From Magicicada septendecula (Eukaryota; Arthropoda; Insecta; Hemiptera; Cicadidae), in the NCBI GenBank assembly GCA_034769895.1, contig CM068367.1, positions 125,587,927-125,651,926 of the forward strand: DNA of 64,000 nucleotides, written 5' to 3'. This document shows, piece after piece, positions 11,600 to 24,116 of the stretch. The position numbers were made by a program, and so were the translations under genes. Numbering within the stretch: position 1 is the first letter of the stretch; each line of letters begins with the position of its first letter. The notes beneath the pieces are model-generated. The model was not told where the DNA came from. It was given only the letters and a program-made list of their open reading frames with translations, and ran no database searches.

Positions 11600-12300
11600 A
11601 ACACAAAAAATTCAAAAATAAAAGTAAGAACATCTTACAACCAAATAATTATGAGAAAAAACTTTATGGCAAAATAAAAGAAAGAATTTTTAACACAAAC
11701 AAATTCAAAAACAATTGTAAGAACATCTTACTACCAAATATTTTTGAGAAAAAACTTTATGGCAAAAACAAAAGAAAGATTTTGAATTTTAATACACAAA
11801 AAATTCTGAAACAATAGTAAGAACATCTTACTACCAAATATTTATAAGAAAAAACTTTATGGCAAAATAAAAGAAAGATTTTGGAATTTAATATACAAAA
11901 AATTTAAAAATAAATTTGACCAACTTACTATAACTAATTTTGTGAAAAAACTGTATGGTAATTAATTAAGAAGAATTTGAATTTAGAGAAATACCAAAAA
12001 AATTCAGAAATAATTGTAAGATCACCTTACGACACACAATTTTGAAGAGATACCATTTGGAATAATTAAAAAGGAAGAATTAGAATTATATATAACAAAA
12101 AATTAAAAATTAAGTAAGCACATCTTACTATAAACAATTTTGAAGGAAACAATTTTGGAAATAAATGAATTAAACAGAATTTGAATTTTGATAAAACGTC
12201 AAAACTTTGAAACAAAATAAGATCAACTTATTACAATGATTTATGAGAAATGTTATGGAAATAGATGAAAAGAAGAATTTGAATTTTGCATGAATCTAAC
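11600..12300 (+). repeat. Hairpin repeat array between A pol and LTR
   Basis: About seven imperfect units of roughly 100 bp, each with a GTAAG-n5-CTTAC inverted repeat at 11624-11638, 11717-11731, 11817-11831, 12016-12030 and 12114-12128, one degenerate unit near 11918, and a variant ATAAG-n5-CTTAT at 12217-12231. The variant changes both partners and keeps the pair. Motifs such as gagaaaaaactttatgg recur between hairpins. Copy 2 has the same array at about 27307-28007, and the diverged A' element has one at 58250-58765. Confidence 0.8.
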
Positions 12301-13088
12301 TAAGTTCTAAAAATAAATATGTTCCATTTATAATTAAATTTAGAAGAAAATAAAATGAATAATTCAGAAAAAAGAATTAAATTTAATCCAGAATAAATGT
12401 GAATATCTAGCATTTGAAGGAGTAGAGAAGAAAAACAAAAAAGAGTGTGATATACAAGAGAAGGCAAAAATTTGGAAACAAAGAGAAGAATCTGTTATTA
12501 TAATAAAATTATAAAAACTCCAGAAAGAAAAACAATAAAATAATAATGAGAACAACCTATGACTAATTACTTATGGAACGATAATGGAAACAGTTAATCA
12601 AGAAAAAGGAATACGATATTACTCAGTTCTGAAGAAGCAAAGAAGAACAACTCATACCAAACATATGGAGAAAATGATTTTGGACAAATGATAATAATAA
12701 AACCTATATGAAATGCAAAGGGAAGAAGTACCACATGAAATATAATATAAATGAATTAATGTTAATGAATGCGAAGGCGGATTAATAACTTTCTAAGAGA
12801 AAGGAAAGAACAAAATGTTTAAATAAAATGATCAAAATAACAACCTGAATATCTAATATAAAGATACAAATTTAAAAAATTAAATATAATAAAATAAGAC
12901 CATTCAAATAATTAATAAGAAAATACTATATATAAAGACCATGCTAACACTGTAATTAACCAGAAGGAAGTATAAAGAGAATTCAGATGGAGAAGGAAAA
13001 GAGTTACACTATAACTAGTAACAAGAATTATTAAGAGAAGTTTTCAACCATAATTAAAATAAATATATCAGACAAGTTAAGAGTTCAG

Positions 13089-13125
<37 letters not shown>

Positions 13126-13679
13126 GAGGATAATAAGAATTAAGAAGATTTATTAAGATAGAAAATGTGAGATAATCTGAGAAACGACGAAGTGAAGAAT
13201 CCAAAGATATTTTTATTAGTCGAAAATGAGACTACTTTTTATTTATTTATTTGATGACTGACTGAAGATAATTCCAGCAGCATTATGTTTTTTGAGCAGA
13301 GATGAATGTGCCTCTGGACTCAAACTGTAGAAGTGGAGTATGGCCAGCAGAGTTGGGTAGCCTACAGTGCCCCTCTGAACTGCCCCAGCCCACGTGATAG
13401 GGAATGTTAGGGAATTAATATCCCAAGGATGCAACACGAAGTTTATAAAGAAAGAAAATGCATAACAATAATAATAATATATCTCAGAAGACACTAACTA
13501 TCCAAGAAGGATCAAAAGTCAGATAAGTAACTATATATATAAAATTTATTAAACTCAAATATAAAAAGTCGATATAGAAATGGAGAGGAAAATGAAATAT
13601 AAAAATTAATGAAATTATCATAAGAAATTATTTCATCCATAAACATGTCTGAAATAATTACTTCTGGAGGGGAGCAATC
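12301..13679. other. A spacer before the LTR, no gene
   Basis: AT-rich DNA with a (TA)n tract at about 13090-13123. It ends in the purine-rich ggaggggagcaatc, a plausible polypurine tract, just before the LTR start TGTAGCG. No coding potential is seen. The copy 2 equivalent is 28008-29396. Confidence 0.55.
13090..13123. repeat. (TA)n microsatellite
   Basis: About 34 bp of TA repeat in the A spacer. It is longer in the next unit (28797-28840). Other TA tracts lie at about 38446-38484, 49158-49200 and 63793-63829. Length differences between otherwise identical units show ongoing slippage. Confidence 0.9.
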
Positions 13680-14690
13680 TGTAGCGTGACAGATAAACAC
13701 ATAATAATGAATGGCATTGATCATTAGAATAATATAAGATAATAACATTAAATCCGAAGAAAGCATTAAAATAATATAAAGAATTAATTCAGAGCAACCG
13801 TGCAGAACAATCATGGATATTAAAAGTATAAGTTCGAATAAAAGAAATGTTACTAGTGATGAATCATCAAAACCAGTTTAATAACTCAAGGTTTAAAAAT
13901 ATAACCCAGGAAGGTAAGGAGTAAATAAGGAAGCAACCCAGAGTATTACTAAACCCACAACGAGTATAAGGAATAAATAAAACGAAACCCAGAACAAGGC
14001 AAGATCCACCATAAAAGGTGAGGTATTTAAAGAAACCAGAAGAGTAGATGAAGAAGCAACCCCAAGAAACCCGATGACATCCAGAAGAAGATGAAGAACA
14101 TACAATTCAAAGAAGCCAGAAGAAAAGAAGACATCATTGAAGAAAGAAGAAGAAGACAGCATCCAGAAGAAGAAGGAATGCTCTTATAAAAAACACCCGT
14201 ATCCCCATATCCCAAAATAAATAAAAACCATAATAATAAAAATATAACGAAATATTCATGAAAAGAAACCACATGTACAATAAAAATAAGAATGAAAGTG
14301 TATAGAGTAAGAGTTGCCAGTGGACCAAGGTGAAACAATAATATAATACCCAAGGAACAAATCTTCATTGTAACCCACAAACCAAATTTCTTGATGTTAA
14401 TAAGACTAAACAACCATTTAGAAATAGCATCAAGAAGTGTAAAGTGAACCAGTGCTAGTTTGTGTATTGTAAAAAATAAACCTTATGTTTCATCCTTGGC
14501 ATCCACAAACTGTGTAGATAATGAAAAATACAACTTTTTAGTGACTTATGATTTGTACAAGAGGGAATATAATACATGTAATAATATCAAGCTGTCAATC
14601 TGTTTGAAATGACATTTATGTAAATGATGAGTAAGAACAGAAGCAGACACAGGATTAAACACAAAGTGACAGGGTACAATTACCCTAAAC
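13680..14690 (+). mobile_element. LTR of element A, first segment (copy 2 unit)
   Basis: Starts TGTAGCGTGACAG after a purine tract and matches the uninterrupted LTR start at 60296. It is interrupted at 14690 by the hAT element. Element A LTR boundaries are inferred from the TGT...ACA ends, the purine tract before the start and the primer-binding-site-like sequence after the end of the diverged copy. Confidence 0.65.
14683..14690. repeat. hAT target-site duplication, left
   Basis: The 8-bp ccctaaac lies directly before the hAT terminus and is repeated at 18845-18852. Eight bases is the standard hAT duplication length. The diverged LTR at about 61283 is uninterrupted here. A second pair is at 30385-30392 and 34497-34504. 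Confidence 0.93.
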
Positions 14691-15024
14691 CAGTGGTTCC
14701 CAAACTGTGGGTCGCGACCCACTAGTGGGTCGCGGGATCTATTCAGGTGGGTCGCCGGACGACTTTTAAAATATCTAAGTAAAATATCTTACCGACTGAA
14801 AAAAATATGAAAGTGTATTTCAAGAGGAAAGTTTTATAATCTGAAAAATCTGTCAGTCTTGGGACTGCTGACAGAAGTGTTAACTTAAATAACATGGTTA
14901 CTGAATAATATATGTTGTCTTTATAAGTGACCGCTCTGCAATATTAATAATTAATATAAAAACTCTTGTGCATAATAAAAATCTTTTTTCTGTACTTGTG
15001 CACAAAACTTGGTGCATAATTTTT

Positions 15025-15032
15025 AGTGTACA

Positions 15033-15037
<5 letters not shown>
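15025..15037. repeat. Target-site duplication of the non-LTR insertion
   Basis: The 13-bp agtgtacaataat is repeated at 15320-15332 around the insertion. The same pair in the next unit is at 30709-30721 and 30974-30986. Confidence 0.88.
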
Positions 15038-15104
<67 letters not shown>

Positions 15105-15319
15105 GGCGCTACAGCCCAAGTCGGGCCCTGGCCTCCACCAATCTCCGCCTCCAATCCACTCTATCCACTGCAACTCTCCTCCAGTCTCTTATCCCCATGT
15201 CTCTCGCGTCCTCTGCAACGCCATCTTCCCACCTCTTCCTCGGTCTACCTCTAGGTCTCGTTCCCTCCCATGTACCCAGCAAAGCCCTCTTAGGGTTCCT
15301 GCCACCCTCCATTCTCATA
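15038..15319 (-). mobile_element. 5'-truncated non-LTR retrotransposon tail
   Basis: A 282-bp insertion in the hAT 5' region. On the minus strand it reads the C-terminal tail of a non-LTR reverse-transcriptase protein (G-R-P-R-K-R-W followed by a W-R-R...W-R-R-R-L pattern, ending about 15109), a short 3' end, and a (GA)n microsatellite tail (15038-15100 on the plus strand as CT repeats). Such 5' truncation, simple-repeat tail and 13-bp target duplication are what target-primed reverse transcription leaves. Confidence 0.82.
15109..15319 (-). pseudogene. C-terminal tail of a non-LTR ORF2-type protein
   Basis: About 70 codons of arginine-rich sequence remain, read on the minus strand. The motif GRPRKRW followed by W-R-R-V and W-R-R-R-L is the characteristic end of many insect endonuclease/reverse-transcriptase proteins. 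All catalytic domains are missing because the copy is 5' truncated. The stop lies just before the element's short 3' end. Confidence 0.7.
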
Positions 15320-15527
15320 AGTGTACAATAATATCGTGTACAATTCTCATGTGCACAAACCATACCATGCCTTCGAAGTTATGCGTGAACAAACAGAAAA
15401 AAATATATACAGGTCAAATTGAGAACCTCCTCCTTTTTCGAAGTCGGTTAAAAATAACACTTTTGTTTATTATCTTACATTTTCAATATACTTCTTACTG
15501 GTAAAACTGGGTTCATGCACAGACAGA

Positions 15528-15667
15528 TTGTGCACAGAAAGTTTTTCATCGCATAATTATTTAATTTTATTTTGTACACTTAACAAAAATAAACAAAATG
15601 AATTATACACCGTGCACGAATAATTGTGCATGAGCAATTATTAAAGTGAAAAACTTTCTGTGCACAA
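15528..15667. repeat. Perfect 20-bp inverted repeat in the hAT 5' region
   Basis: Arms at 15528-15547 (ttgtgcacagaaagtttttc) and 15648-15667 are exact reverse complements around a 100-bp centre, which holds a further aataattgtgcat...caattatt partial palindrome. gtgcac-type motifs recur over 14960-15680. The next unit has it at 31182-31201 and 31302-31321. It may be a transposase-binding or folded 5' region. No flanking target duplication was found, so a separate MITE is less likely. Confidence 0.7.
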
Positions 15668-16353
15668 TATTTCGTGCAAAATGTGAAAAAATTATTAACT
15701 CGTTTTTAAAATTGAACATACTGAACTTTTTCTTTTAACAAATTTAATTTTGATAGCCATTTTGATTATTGAGACAAAATATCTTGTTAAACCTTGAAAA
15801 TTCTTTTGGTAAAATTTACCATTCATTATTTGTAATCTCCTTTACCATTTGCACGTATACTTTTAGTCCCTAATTATTCTCTAAATTTAAATTTACATTC
15901 CCCGCTAAAGAATTCAATTTTTCCCTCTCCTCTGCTATAAGAAGAGTGGGAAAGAACATGGGATGCAGAGAGGGGGAAATTGTTACGGATTCTCGTCGCA
16001 TTTCTTTCTGATGACGTCACATTCTACCGATTCACTCCCATGTAAATTTTTTCCCTCCTCTGCTATAAGAAGTTAACACTTCAAAAGTTATGTACAAAAC
16101 CCATTCTAAACAAGAAACCAATGTGGCTAATAACGCGCAGCCGTAGGATTCGTTCGTAATTGCGATATGGCAACGCCACGTCCCCTTCCACTTGCGACAA
16201 GTGTCAGATGAGTAACCTTGAGTTGATTTAGTCTTTCTCTGACTGTGGGATCGTGCGTTATTTGCTTGTTGTTTAGTCAAGTGTGTTCATGCGTGTTTAT
16301 AGTGGCGGTTTGTTTTATTTTATACCATATTTCTATTTTCTATTTATTTCACT

Positions 16354-18570
16354 ATGGACGCGTGGATTAAGACTGGATCGTGCCATAAAAGACAGACTTC
16401 AGTTAATTATGACGAACCTTCCACATCCGGTACCAGTGCTTCATGTAATACACCTAAAGGTGACAGTGTTAGTGAAGTTAGCGAACTGAACTCCTTCCTG
16501 AAGAAGGCAAAACCCTGCTTTCGTAAATACAACGCTGACTGTTTGAAATATGGGTTTGTGTTTTGTGGCACACCGCTTCCTCAGTGTGTTGTGTGTTTTG
16601 AAGTACTTGCTAATAAAAGTATGAAACCCTCAAAACTGGAAAGACATTTATCAAGAAAACATGCAGAATACGTAAGTAAGCCAATCGATTTTTTCCAGAA
16701 CAAAAAACGAGAATTTTTAAAGTCAAAATCAGTGATGACAAAATCGACTTCTGGTGAACAAAATAAGCAAACTACAATCGCTTCATATCGACTATCCTTA
16801 TTGATAGCCAAAAAGGGGGCAGCTCACACCGTAGGAGAGGATATTATTTTACCAGCGGCCAAAATAATATCTGATGCTTTATTTAGCGAAAAGCAAACAA
16901 AACTAATTGGTGAAATACCCCTATCAAACACAACGGTAAAGAGAAGAATCGATGAAATGTCAGATTTTGTGAAACAGTCCATGATAACAGTTTTAAAGCA
17001 AAGTGAGTACTTTTCACTTCAGCTTGATGAAAGCACAGATGTAGCTGGCGAGGCTATTCTGTTAGCTTTTGTTAGGTTTGAATTTGATGGGAGGATAGAA
17101 GAAGAAATGCTCTTTTGTAAATGTTTGCCATCGACAACAACGGGGGAAGAAATTTTTAAATGTCTTGATGGCTTTATACTAGAAAATGAAATAGAGTGGT
17201 CAAAATGTGTTGCACTGATGACTGATGGTGCCCGTGCTATGTCTGGCATTTACTCAGGTTTGATTGCCAAAGTTAGGGCAGTTGCCCCTTCTGTTCAGTG
17301 GACTCACTGTAGCCTGCACCGAGAGGCCCTTGTACTTAAAGGTCTGGCCGAAAGCCTAAAGAAAATCCTTAATGATGCAGTGAAAATTGTGAATTTCATT
17401 AAATCAAGACCTAAAAATTCAAGACTGTTTGCCATACTGTGCGATGAGATGGGCAATGAGCACAAAACACTTCTCCTGCACTGTGAAATACGCTGGCTGT
17501 CAAGAGGGAAAGTGCTATCAAGGTTATTTGAGCTTCGAGATGAACTGAGAATGTTTTTGTTGGAGCACAAAAGTGATGCGAAATCTGTGAGCAGTTTTTT
17601 GGAAATGTTAAATGAAGAAAACTGGCTAATACGGCTTTCAAATTTGGGTGACATATTCAGTGCTCTCAATATCCTCAATTTATCGCTGCAAGGGAAGGAT
17701 GTCCACAAGTTCTATGTTCAAGATAAAATAGAAGCAACTATTAAAAAACTTGAAATATGGTCCAGTAAAGTGAAAGACAGTTGTTTTGATGCATTCCCAC
17801 TCCTCAATGACTTCTTAGAAACATATGGAATCAAAGTTAACGAGGAAACTGCAACTGCCATGAAGGAACATCTTGAAGCACTGGCCTCTAGTTTCAGGTA
17901 ATTATTCTCAAATGATTTTACTAATAACCACTTAGATTTGAAGTATTTCTTATTAAACATAAGTCTTATTATTTTCATGATATTATTTTTCACCCAATAA
18001 AGAAAAGTAACAATTAAGTTCTACCACTTCTTTATTTAAAATGATAATGGTTACGGGTTAATGTTTTAAGTTTAAGGTTTTTACGAACTGATATTTTTAC
18101 GTTAGGCCCATTGAAAGTTGTTTGTTTATGCAAGAGTATTACTTAAAATTGGTTCTTGTTTTAGGAGTTACTTTCCAAGAATTCCTGATGAATTGTTATG
18201 GATAAGAAATCCGTTTGTAGAGGACAACCTTAAAAAGCTAAAACTGTCAGCATCTGAGGAAGACTCCCTGATGGAACTATCATGTGATTCTTCTTTGAAA
18301 ACTTTCTTTAAAGACTCAAGCCTAATCCCATTTTGGATCAAAATAAAGGGAGAGTATCGAGTGCTTGCAAATATAGCTTTGAAGGAATTAATGGGATTCA
18401 CAACTACTTACTTATGCGAGCGTGCATTTTCTAGTTTTTTTTTTTTTTTAAACAAATATAGAAACAAACTTTGCGTGGAAAACGATTTACGCCTAAAACT
18501 AATAAGCTTCAATCCAGATATAGAAAGTATCATTAACACCAAGACTAAACAATACCACAAATCTCATTGA
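16354..18570 (+). CDS. hAT transposase, ZBED family, intact copy
   Basis: Exon 1 is 16354-17897, intron 17898-18164, exon 2 18165-18570: 1950 nt, or 649 residues. The protein has a BED zinc finger (Cys78, Cys81, His98, His103), which binds the transposon ends in this family. The RNase-H-like catalytic core has Asp225, Asp291 and Glu600 (in C-E-R-A-F), with the C-x2-H motif at 319-322 and the C-terminal dimerisation region. The 15-base T run near 18435 keeps the frame open. Relative to the other copies there is one Arg to Ile change near residue 470. The start is an ATG after ttcact. Length and motif order fit the ZBED5-like hAT group. Activity is not shown, but no disabling lesion is visible. 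Confidence 0.88.
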
Positions 18571-18844
18571 GTTTACCATTTAATTTGTATAAAATAAATT
18601 TCTTATTGGACAAAATATTGTTTCTTTACTTTAATAATGTTCCCTTCACCATTTTAAAAATTCTTACTCAGCAAAGCATTTGCACACATAATAAAAACTT
18701 CAGTTTCATATTACATATAATTTTACGTGTATATATATACACAACGTAGTGGTAGTGTATATATATATATATATACATACTGGGTCGCGAAAATTTTTCC
18801 AGAAAGATTGTGGGTCCCATTACAAAAAAGATTGGGAACCACTG

Positions 18845-19652
18845 CCCTAAACCATATTAAAAACAGTTTAAAAACTGAGTAATTAAATTTAATATAAGAA
18901 ATAGAATAAGAATGTAGAAAATAAGGTTTTGTTTATTTGAAATAAGAATTTTAAAAATGTATTAGTAATAAGAACCTTTTAATAAGTTTAGAACCACTAA
19001 CATCCTAATTGTAAAATATTTATTACTTGTATTGGTGTTAATGGTTGAATAGGATGTTAGCATGGAAAAAACATTCTTTGTAAATAATATTTCTGTATTA
19101 GTATTAAGCTTTGTTTATAAAAAATGTCTAATTAGTTTGAAAACAACCATTATTTAAAATTATTTCTTATCTGTTAATAGTATTGAAACAGGTACTAATT
19201 GTTATTATGTTTAATAGAAAAAATGTTTAATTTATATTACAATGTGAAAAAGTCAGAGAGGGTATAACTAAATATGTATTGTTTATATAAAAATTTGTAT
19301 GAAAAAATTGTTAAGAATCTAGGCAAAATGATGAAAACTAAACATCATTAAAATTGAGAAACTAAGTACTTAAATACATTTAAACTGAAGGGATTTAGAT
19401 AACATAAACCAGAAACAAAGCCATATAATTAGAAATACAACTTAGAAAGATTTTATAAAATTATAGACAGAATTATAAATAAAAATGGAAATGACAGAAC
19501 TCAAAAATTTGGAGAGGGGAGTCATATATTCCAAATAATATTTTAAAACTTAACCAATTCATATAATTGCAAGAAATTAAGGGAATATAAACCTTTTATA
19601 ACAATATGAGATTAATAATCATAAATATAACTTAAAAATGGCAGAATTTATG
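18845..19652 (+). mobile_element. LTR of element A, middle segment (copy 2 unit)
   Basis: A LTR sequence between the hAT right target duplication and the truncated B LTR. It continues the segment that ended at 14690. No gene is visible. Confidence 0.72.
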
Positions 19653-19860
19653 TATTATGTATTTATATATTTCGGCGTCTTTTTTTTTATTGTTACAAAT
19701 GGCTCTCGCTGCCAGGATTTTCGTTTAATTGTAATTTTATACGAGATAGACCTATTTTAATACACAGAAAATAGGATGTGGTAATGACGAATTTATAAAA
19801 ATTTTTTTTATCGTACATAATTAAGTAGATTATTAATATTTTGAATATGAGTCATAAAAA

Positions 19861-21048
19861 ATGTCAAATAATGAGAATAAAATAAATGAAAATAGCGTCG
19901 AAAATTTTGACGACTCAAATATGAGCAATTTTGAAACACATTCGACTCAAAGTGTGAGTCAGAATGAAACAGAAATAAGTGAAACAGAATCAAGAATTAT
20001 GGATGAAGGAATTCATTCAACGCCAATTCAGAATAAAAACTCTGATAACAATAATATGATGAAATATTTATGTAGCATGCACGCGATGTTAGAGTTAAAA
20101 TTTAACGAAATAAAGAGTGATTCAAATATTAGATATAATGAAATAAATGCTAGACTTGATGAGAAATTCGAGGTTCAAAAGAACAGTCTTGATGAGTTAA
20201 CAAACCAAATTAAAGAAATGAATAAATGTTGTAAAAATACCCATGAAACAATAAAAAATAGTTTGTGTAAATTAGAACAGAGTGTGGAGAGAATGGAAGT
20301 AGTTGTGATGAATCCAGAGAAAAATAAAACAAATGAAAATTGTAGTGACAAATGTAAAAATACGATACCAGATAAAGAATAAATAAATAAAAATGATGTT
20401 GTTGAAAATAATGAGAATAATAATATAATTGAAAATGTCATATCAGAGAGTACTGATGAGTTTGTGGAATGTGAGTATGAGATGTTAAGATGTGTTAGTG
20501 AGTTAGAGAGAGAGAGGAAAAATAATGTTGTAGTAGAGTGGGGACAGGGGGTAGATTTTCCCTTTATTATTGATGATGATTATTTAATGAATTCACAAGT
20601 GTTGTTTTTGAAGGGCCAGAGTCCCGTATTGATGGATGAATTGAGGTGTTTATTTTTGTTGAGTAATGGTGTACCCTCTGTCCGGAATAATTGTGAGAGT
20701 GTGGTGTGGTGTTATGAAGAGAGAGAATTAAACAGAGAACTGTATGTGGAGAAAGTAACCGAATTGTATTTTTTGAATAGAAAGTATGAGGAATGGAATG
20801 AAAGTTTAAAAGTATATTTGAGTAATGGTGACTATAATGAGTTGACAAAAGTATTTAACCCGATAAGGAGCGAATTTACCGATGGAGATGTAACAAATAT
20901 GCCTAATGTAGACTGGTTGAATGAGTATTCTGGTAAAATGAGTGAGTTTGGTTGTTCTGGTTATGACACACAAAATAACCATTTGTTTGTCGATAAAAAT
21001 CAACAGTATTGTATAAAACCAAGACTTATCTGGGACGATGGAGGTTAA
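19861..21048 (+). pseudogene. B-element coiled-coil ORF, nonsense copy
   Basis: The same 395-codon reading frame as in copies 1 and 3, but a TTA codon has become TAA at 20380-20382. This leaves a 173-residue N-terminal coiled-coil part and an untranslated remainder with an internal ATG at 20464. A Gln to His change upstream also separates this copy. The lesion arose after the unit was duplicated, because the other copies lack it. Confidence 0.8.
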
Positions 21049-22751
21049 ACTGTAAAACAATAAAAGACAGTGATAAACATTATGTTTTATGGTTTTTGAC
21101 ATGGCAAATTTGGACAATGAAGTGTGGAAAAACTGAACAGTAAATAACAAAAGTCTGTAAATAAAAATATAGTGAATTTATTTGTGTGCATTGTGGAATG
21201 TTAAGTAAATAATGTGTGTACGTAAGATGATTGTTGTAATAATAATATTGAAATATTTGCAAGTTAAATAAATATCAGAATGAATTGTGAAAACAGTGAC
21301 TGACAAATGGTAATTGTTTCGATAACTATATAATTTATATTTTCAGGAATTAATTAAATTAAACCAGTTTGATATGCTTAAATATTTTGATTGATTATTT
21401 AAATGTTAATTAATTAAATTTTTTTTAATGAATTTAATTTATTTTACGAGATTTGGAAATTTGGTGGTTAAAGGATAAATTGTTTGATGTAAAATAATAA
21501 TTTTTGTGAAATGTTTCAGAGATGAGGTGAAAGTAATGTGATATGGTGAGTGTGTTTGGTGTATATCATGTTAAACGGAATGTAAGTATAGAACTTTTAC
21601 AATATGAATCATGTATAACAAAAATGTTTCCAGGTAACTAAGATTTGAAATAATTGTGTTCAATAAAAAAGATAATTAAAAAATTGTAATAATAATTGAA
21701 TGATGATATAGGATAATTATTAATAATAAATTTGAAAATTTTGTGTGTGGAAGGGAGGTGACTCAGAGGAGCCACGAATTTAAATTTTACAACATAAAAA
21801 TTTTGCTAATTTGAATTTGATCCAATAAAACTGCTTGTGCTCTGTTAAATAACTAGCTGCTCAGACACTCAATATAAGGTGTTCATGCTATAATTTTAAA
21901 TGTATTATTTTATTGTTGTACGTTAGATATAGGTGTTGATAAGAATATGTGTTTTCATTATGTGAGTATTTTTTTTTACTAAGCCAATAATTAAACGTCT
22001 GGCAGGCGGGTAACACAAAATGATCAGAATCAGAAAAAGGGGAAACAATGAGGTGAGGAGTAATGATAAATAAAAATATATATTTCAAGTAATTTGTTCA
22101 ATTGTGAGATGTATTTTCATTGTGTTAGTAGATCAGCTGATCAACAATAAGATGTCACTGGTACATTAGTTTATAAATGTTCCGAGTAATTAAGGTTCAA
22201 TGTAATGTTTTAATGTATTACAGATGGTTTAAAGTAATGATAAAAATAACTTGATAAAATGAGAAGTACAGTAATGATTTATGCCAGTTAATAAAAGATA
22301 GTTTTTTGGGTGATGAATATTTTGTGGGACACATAGATCTGTCCAAGTTGAAGTCAAAGTTAAAGTTGAAATAGTAGAGATGAAAGTAATGTAATGTTGT
22401 TTTGAGTTAATGTAATGTTAGAGAATTTTGAGAAGTATTGATGTTGACACAGTAGTAATGGAGAATAATAGTAGAGTTTTTGAGTGATATATTGTTGTTT
22501 ATAATTGATGTTGTTATTTTGTTGTAATTGTAGTAAGGTAATGAGATTGAGATTTTTGGGGATGGCAATTTTGTAGTAGGGGGTAGTGTAATGTGGGAGT
22601 CCGCAACATAATGATAAGTTGGGACGGGATAGGGATCGATTTTAGTCAGGAGGGGCCGCCTTAGGTAGAATCCAGGGGCCAAATAAGGGAAATTGAGTTT
22701 TGGGGGAGGGGGAAACACGTATCCTATGTACAAAGGGTTAGAGAGTATTTT

Positions 22752-22785
<34 letters not shown>

Positions 22786-24116
22786 AGGTGGCGATTTGAG
22801 TTTAATGATAAGTTGGGGTTAGAGAGTGTTTTGGGATAGATATTGTGATAGAGATGGGTGTCATGGTAGTTGAAGTTGTTAGTTGTTAGAGTCAGAGGGA
22901 GAAAGTTGATATGTGTAGACAGATCAAGTAGTAAATTAAATGAGAATAGATAATTTAAATCACCCACAGTAATAGGGAATGAGATTGTAAAATGAAGAAA
23001 GTTGTAGTTGAATATATAAAATTTTTATTTTGAAACCAGTGACAAAACTTTGAGAGAATTGGATAATGTAAAGATATAAGGTGTTTATTTTGAACAATTT
23101 AAATGTCAAGTTGCTTATTATCTGTAATAATATTTTGTTATTTTAAATGTTTTATGTTATTATGTTTGTGTTTCAAATTAGATGGTTACAGATGTCAAAG
23201 GTAATTTCAGATAGAAAGCGTACATTACATATGTAGGTCAAGGGTTTTGGACTTGACCTAGTTTCGATCAGCTGATGAGGTCATACACCCACTAAGCTTG
23301 TATAGTAGGGAGTCAATTCAATTTGTTTATTTTATCAATTCAAACAAATACTAAATAATTTCGATACATAAAGGAAACCTTTTTAATAAAATTAAATATT
23401 TTTTCTTGAATTTTAAAATTTTTTGGGAAAATAGATTTAAAAAAAAAAAAAAAAATCTTGATTTTTCGCCTGCCAGTGAATGAATATTTTAAGTATTGAT
23501 TATTTTATTATTTGTGTGTTAACCATGGTTATTTTATTGATTTATTTTGTATTGCAGTGTATTGTTAGACTCTAAGTGATTACATGTTAGGTTAAGGATA
23601 TGTTCAATTAGAAAAAATGTTTAACTTAAGTCATTTTAAAGAAAACAGAAAATAATGAAGAGAATATTTTAGACTTTATTCAAAATTTATGAATTAATTT
23701 TATCTGAAGACGTGTTGTAATTTAAAGAAATTTTAAAATTTTTGCAATTTTATAATCTATGATGTCAGTGTGTAATGTGAGAGTGTGTGAGCCCAGCTTG
23801 CATACAAGGGGAAACATATCGGTGGAGGATCTGGAATAATTTAAGCCAGGGATGGAGGATTTTTTGGGGGTAGCATGTGAGAAGGTGAGGTGTGCGGTGG
23901 TACGAGTCTGTTCGATTTCTCGGTGTTGGGATCTCTTACGGAGAAGTCCAGTGATCTCGTTCAGATGAGTCCATGGTCACCAAGCCAGGGGGGTCATGTA
24001 CCCATGAGGAGTTAGAACAAGGGGGTTGTTGGCACCAGTTCCTCACCGGTCCTCTTCGGGGTTTATCAACGAGATTTCTTCTGTTGTGGACAGCAGAATT
24101 CTCATTGAGGGGGTAT

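Larger units (their letters stand above)
14691..18844 (+). mobile_element. hAT (ZBED-type) transposon, complete copy
   Basis: A 4154-bp element with 13-bp terminal inverted repeats cagtggttcccaa (14691-14703 and 18832-18844) and 8-bp target duplications. A subterminal gggtcgcgaccc palindrome follows the left end, and gggtcgcga occurs near the right end. It contains a 282-bp non-LTR insertion and an intact two-exon transposase gene. Of the three copies in the window it is the only one whose gene is undamaged. Confidence 0.93.

Noticed and set aside
13243..14413. Minus-strand hydrophobic frames in the A spacer and LTR
   Set aside because: Low-complexity products of AT-rich DNA; the aligned A' region does not preserve the frames.
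15103..15504. 133-residue plus-strand frame over the non-LTR insertion
   Set aside because: It is the antisense of the non-LTR coding tail, and the Pro/Ser-rich product follows from that.
22407..22967. 186-residue minus-strand frame in the non-coding body of B
   Set aside because: Composition is driven by simple repeats (TA/GA tract gives Ser-Leu and Ile-Tyr runs), it is split in copy 1, and it has no domain.
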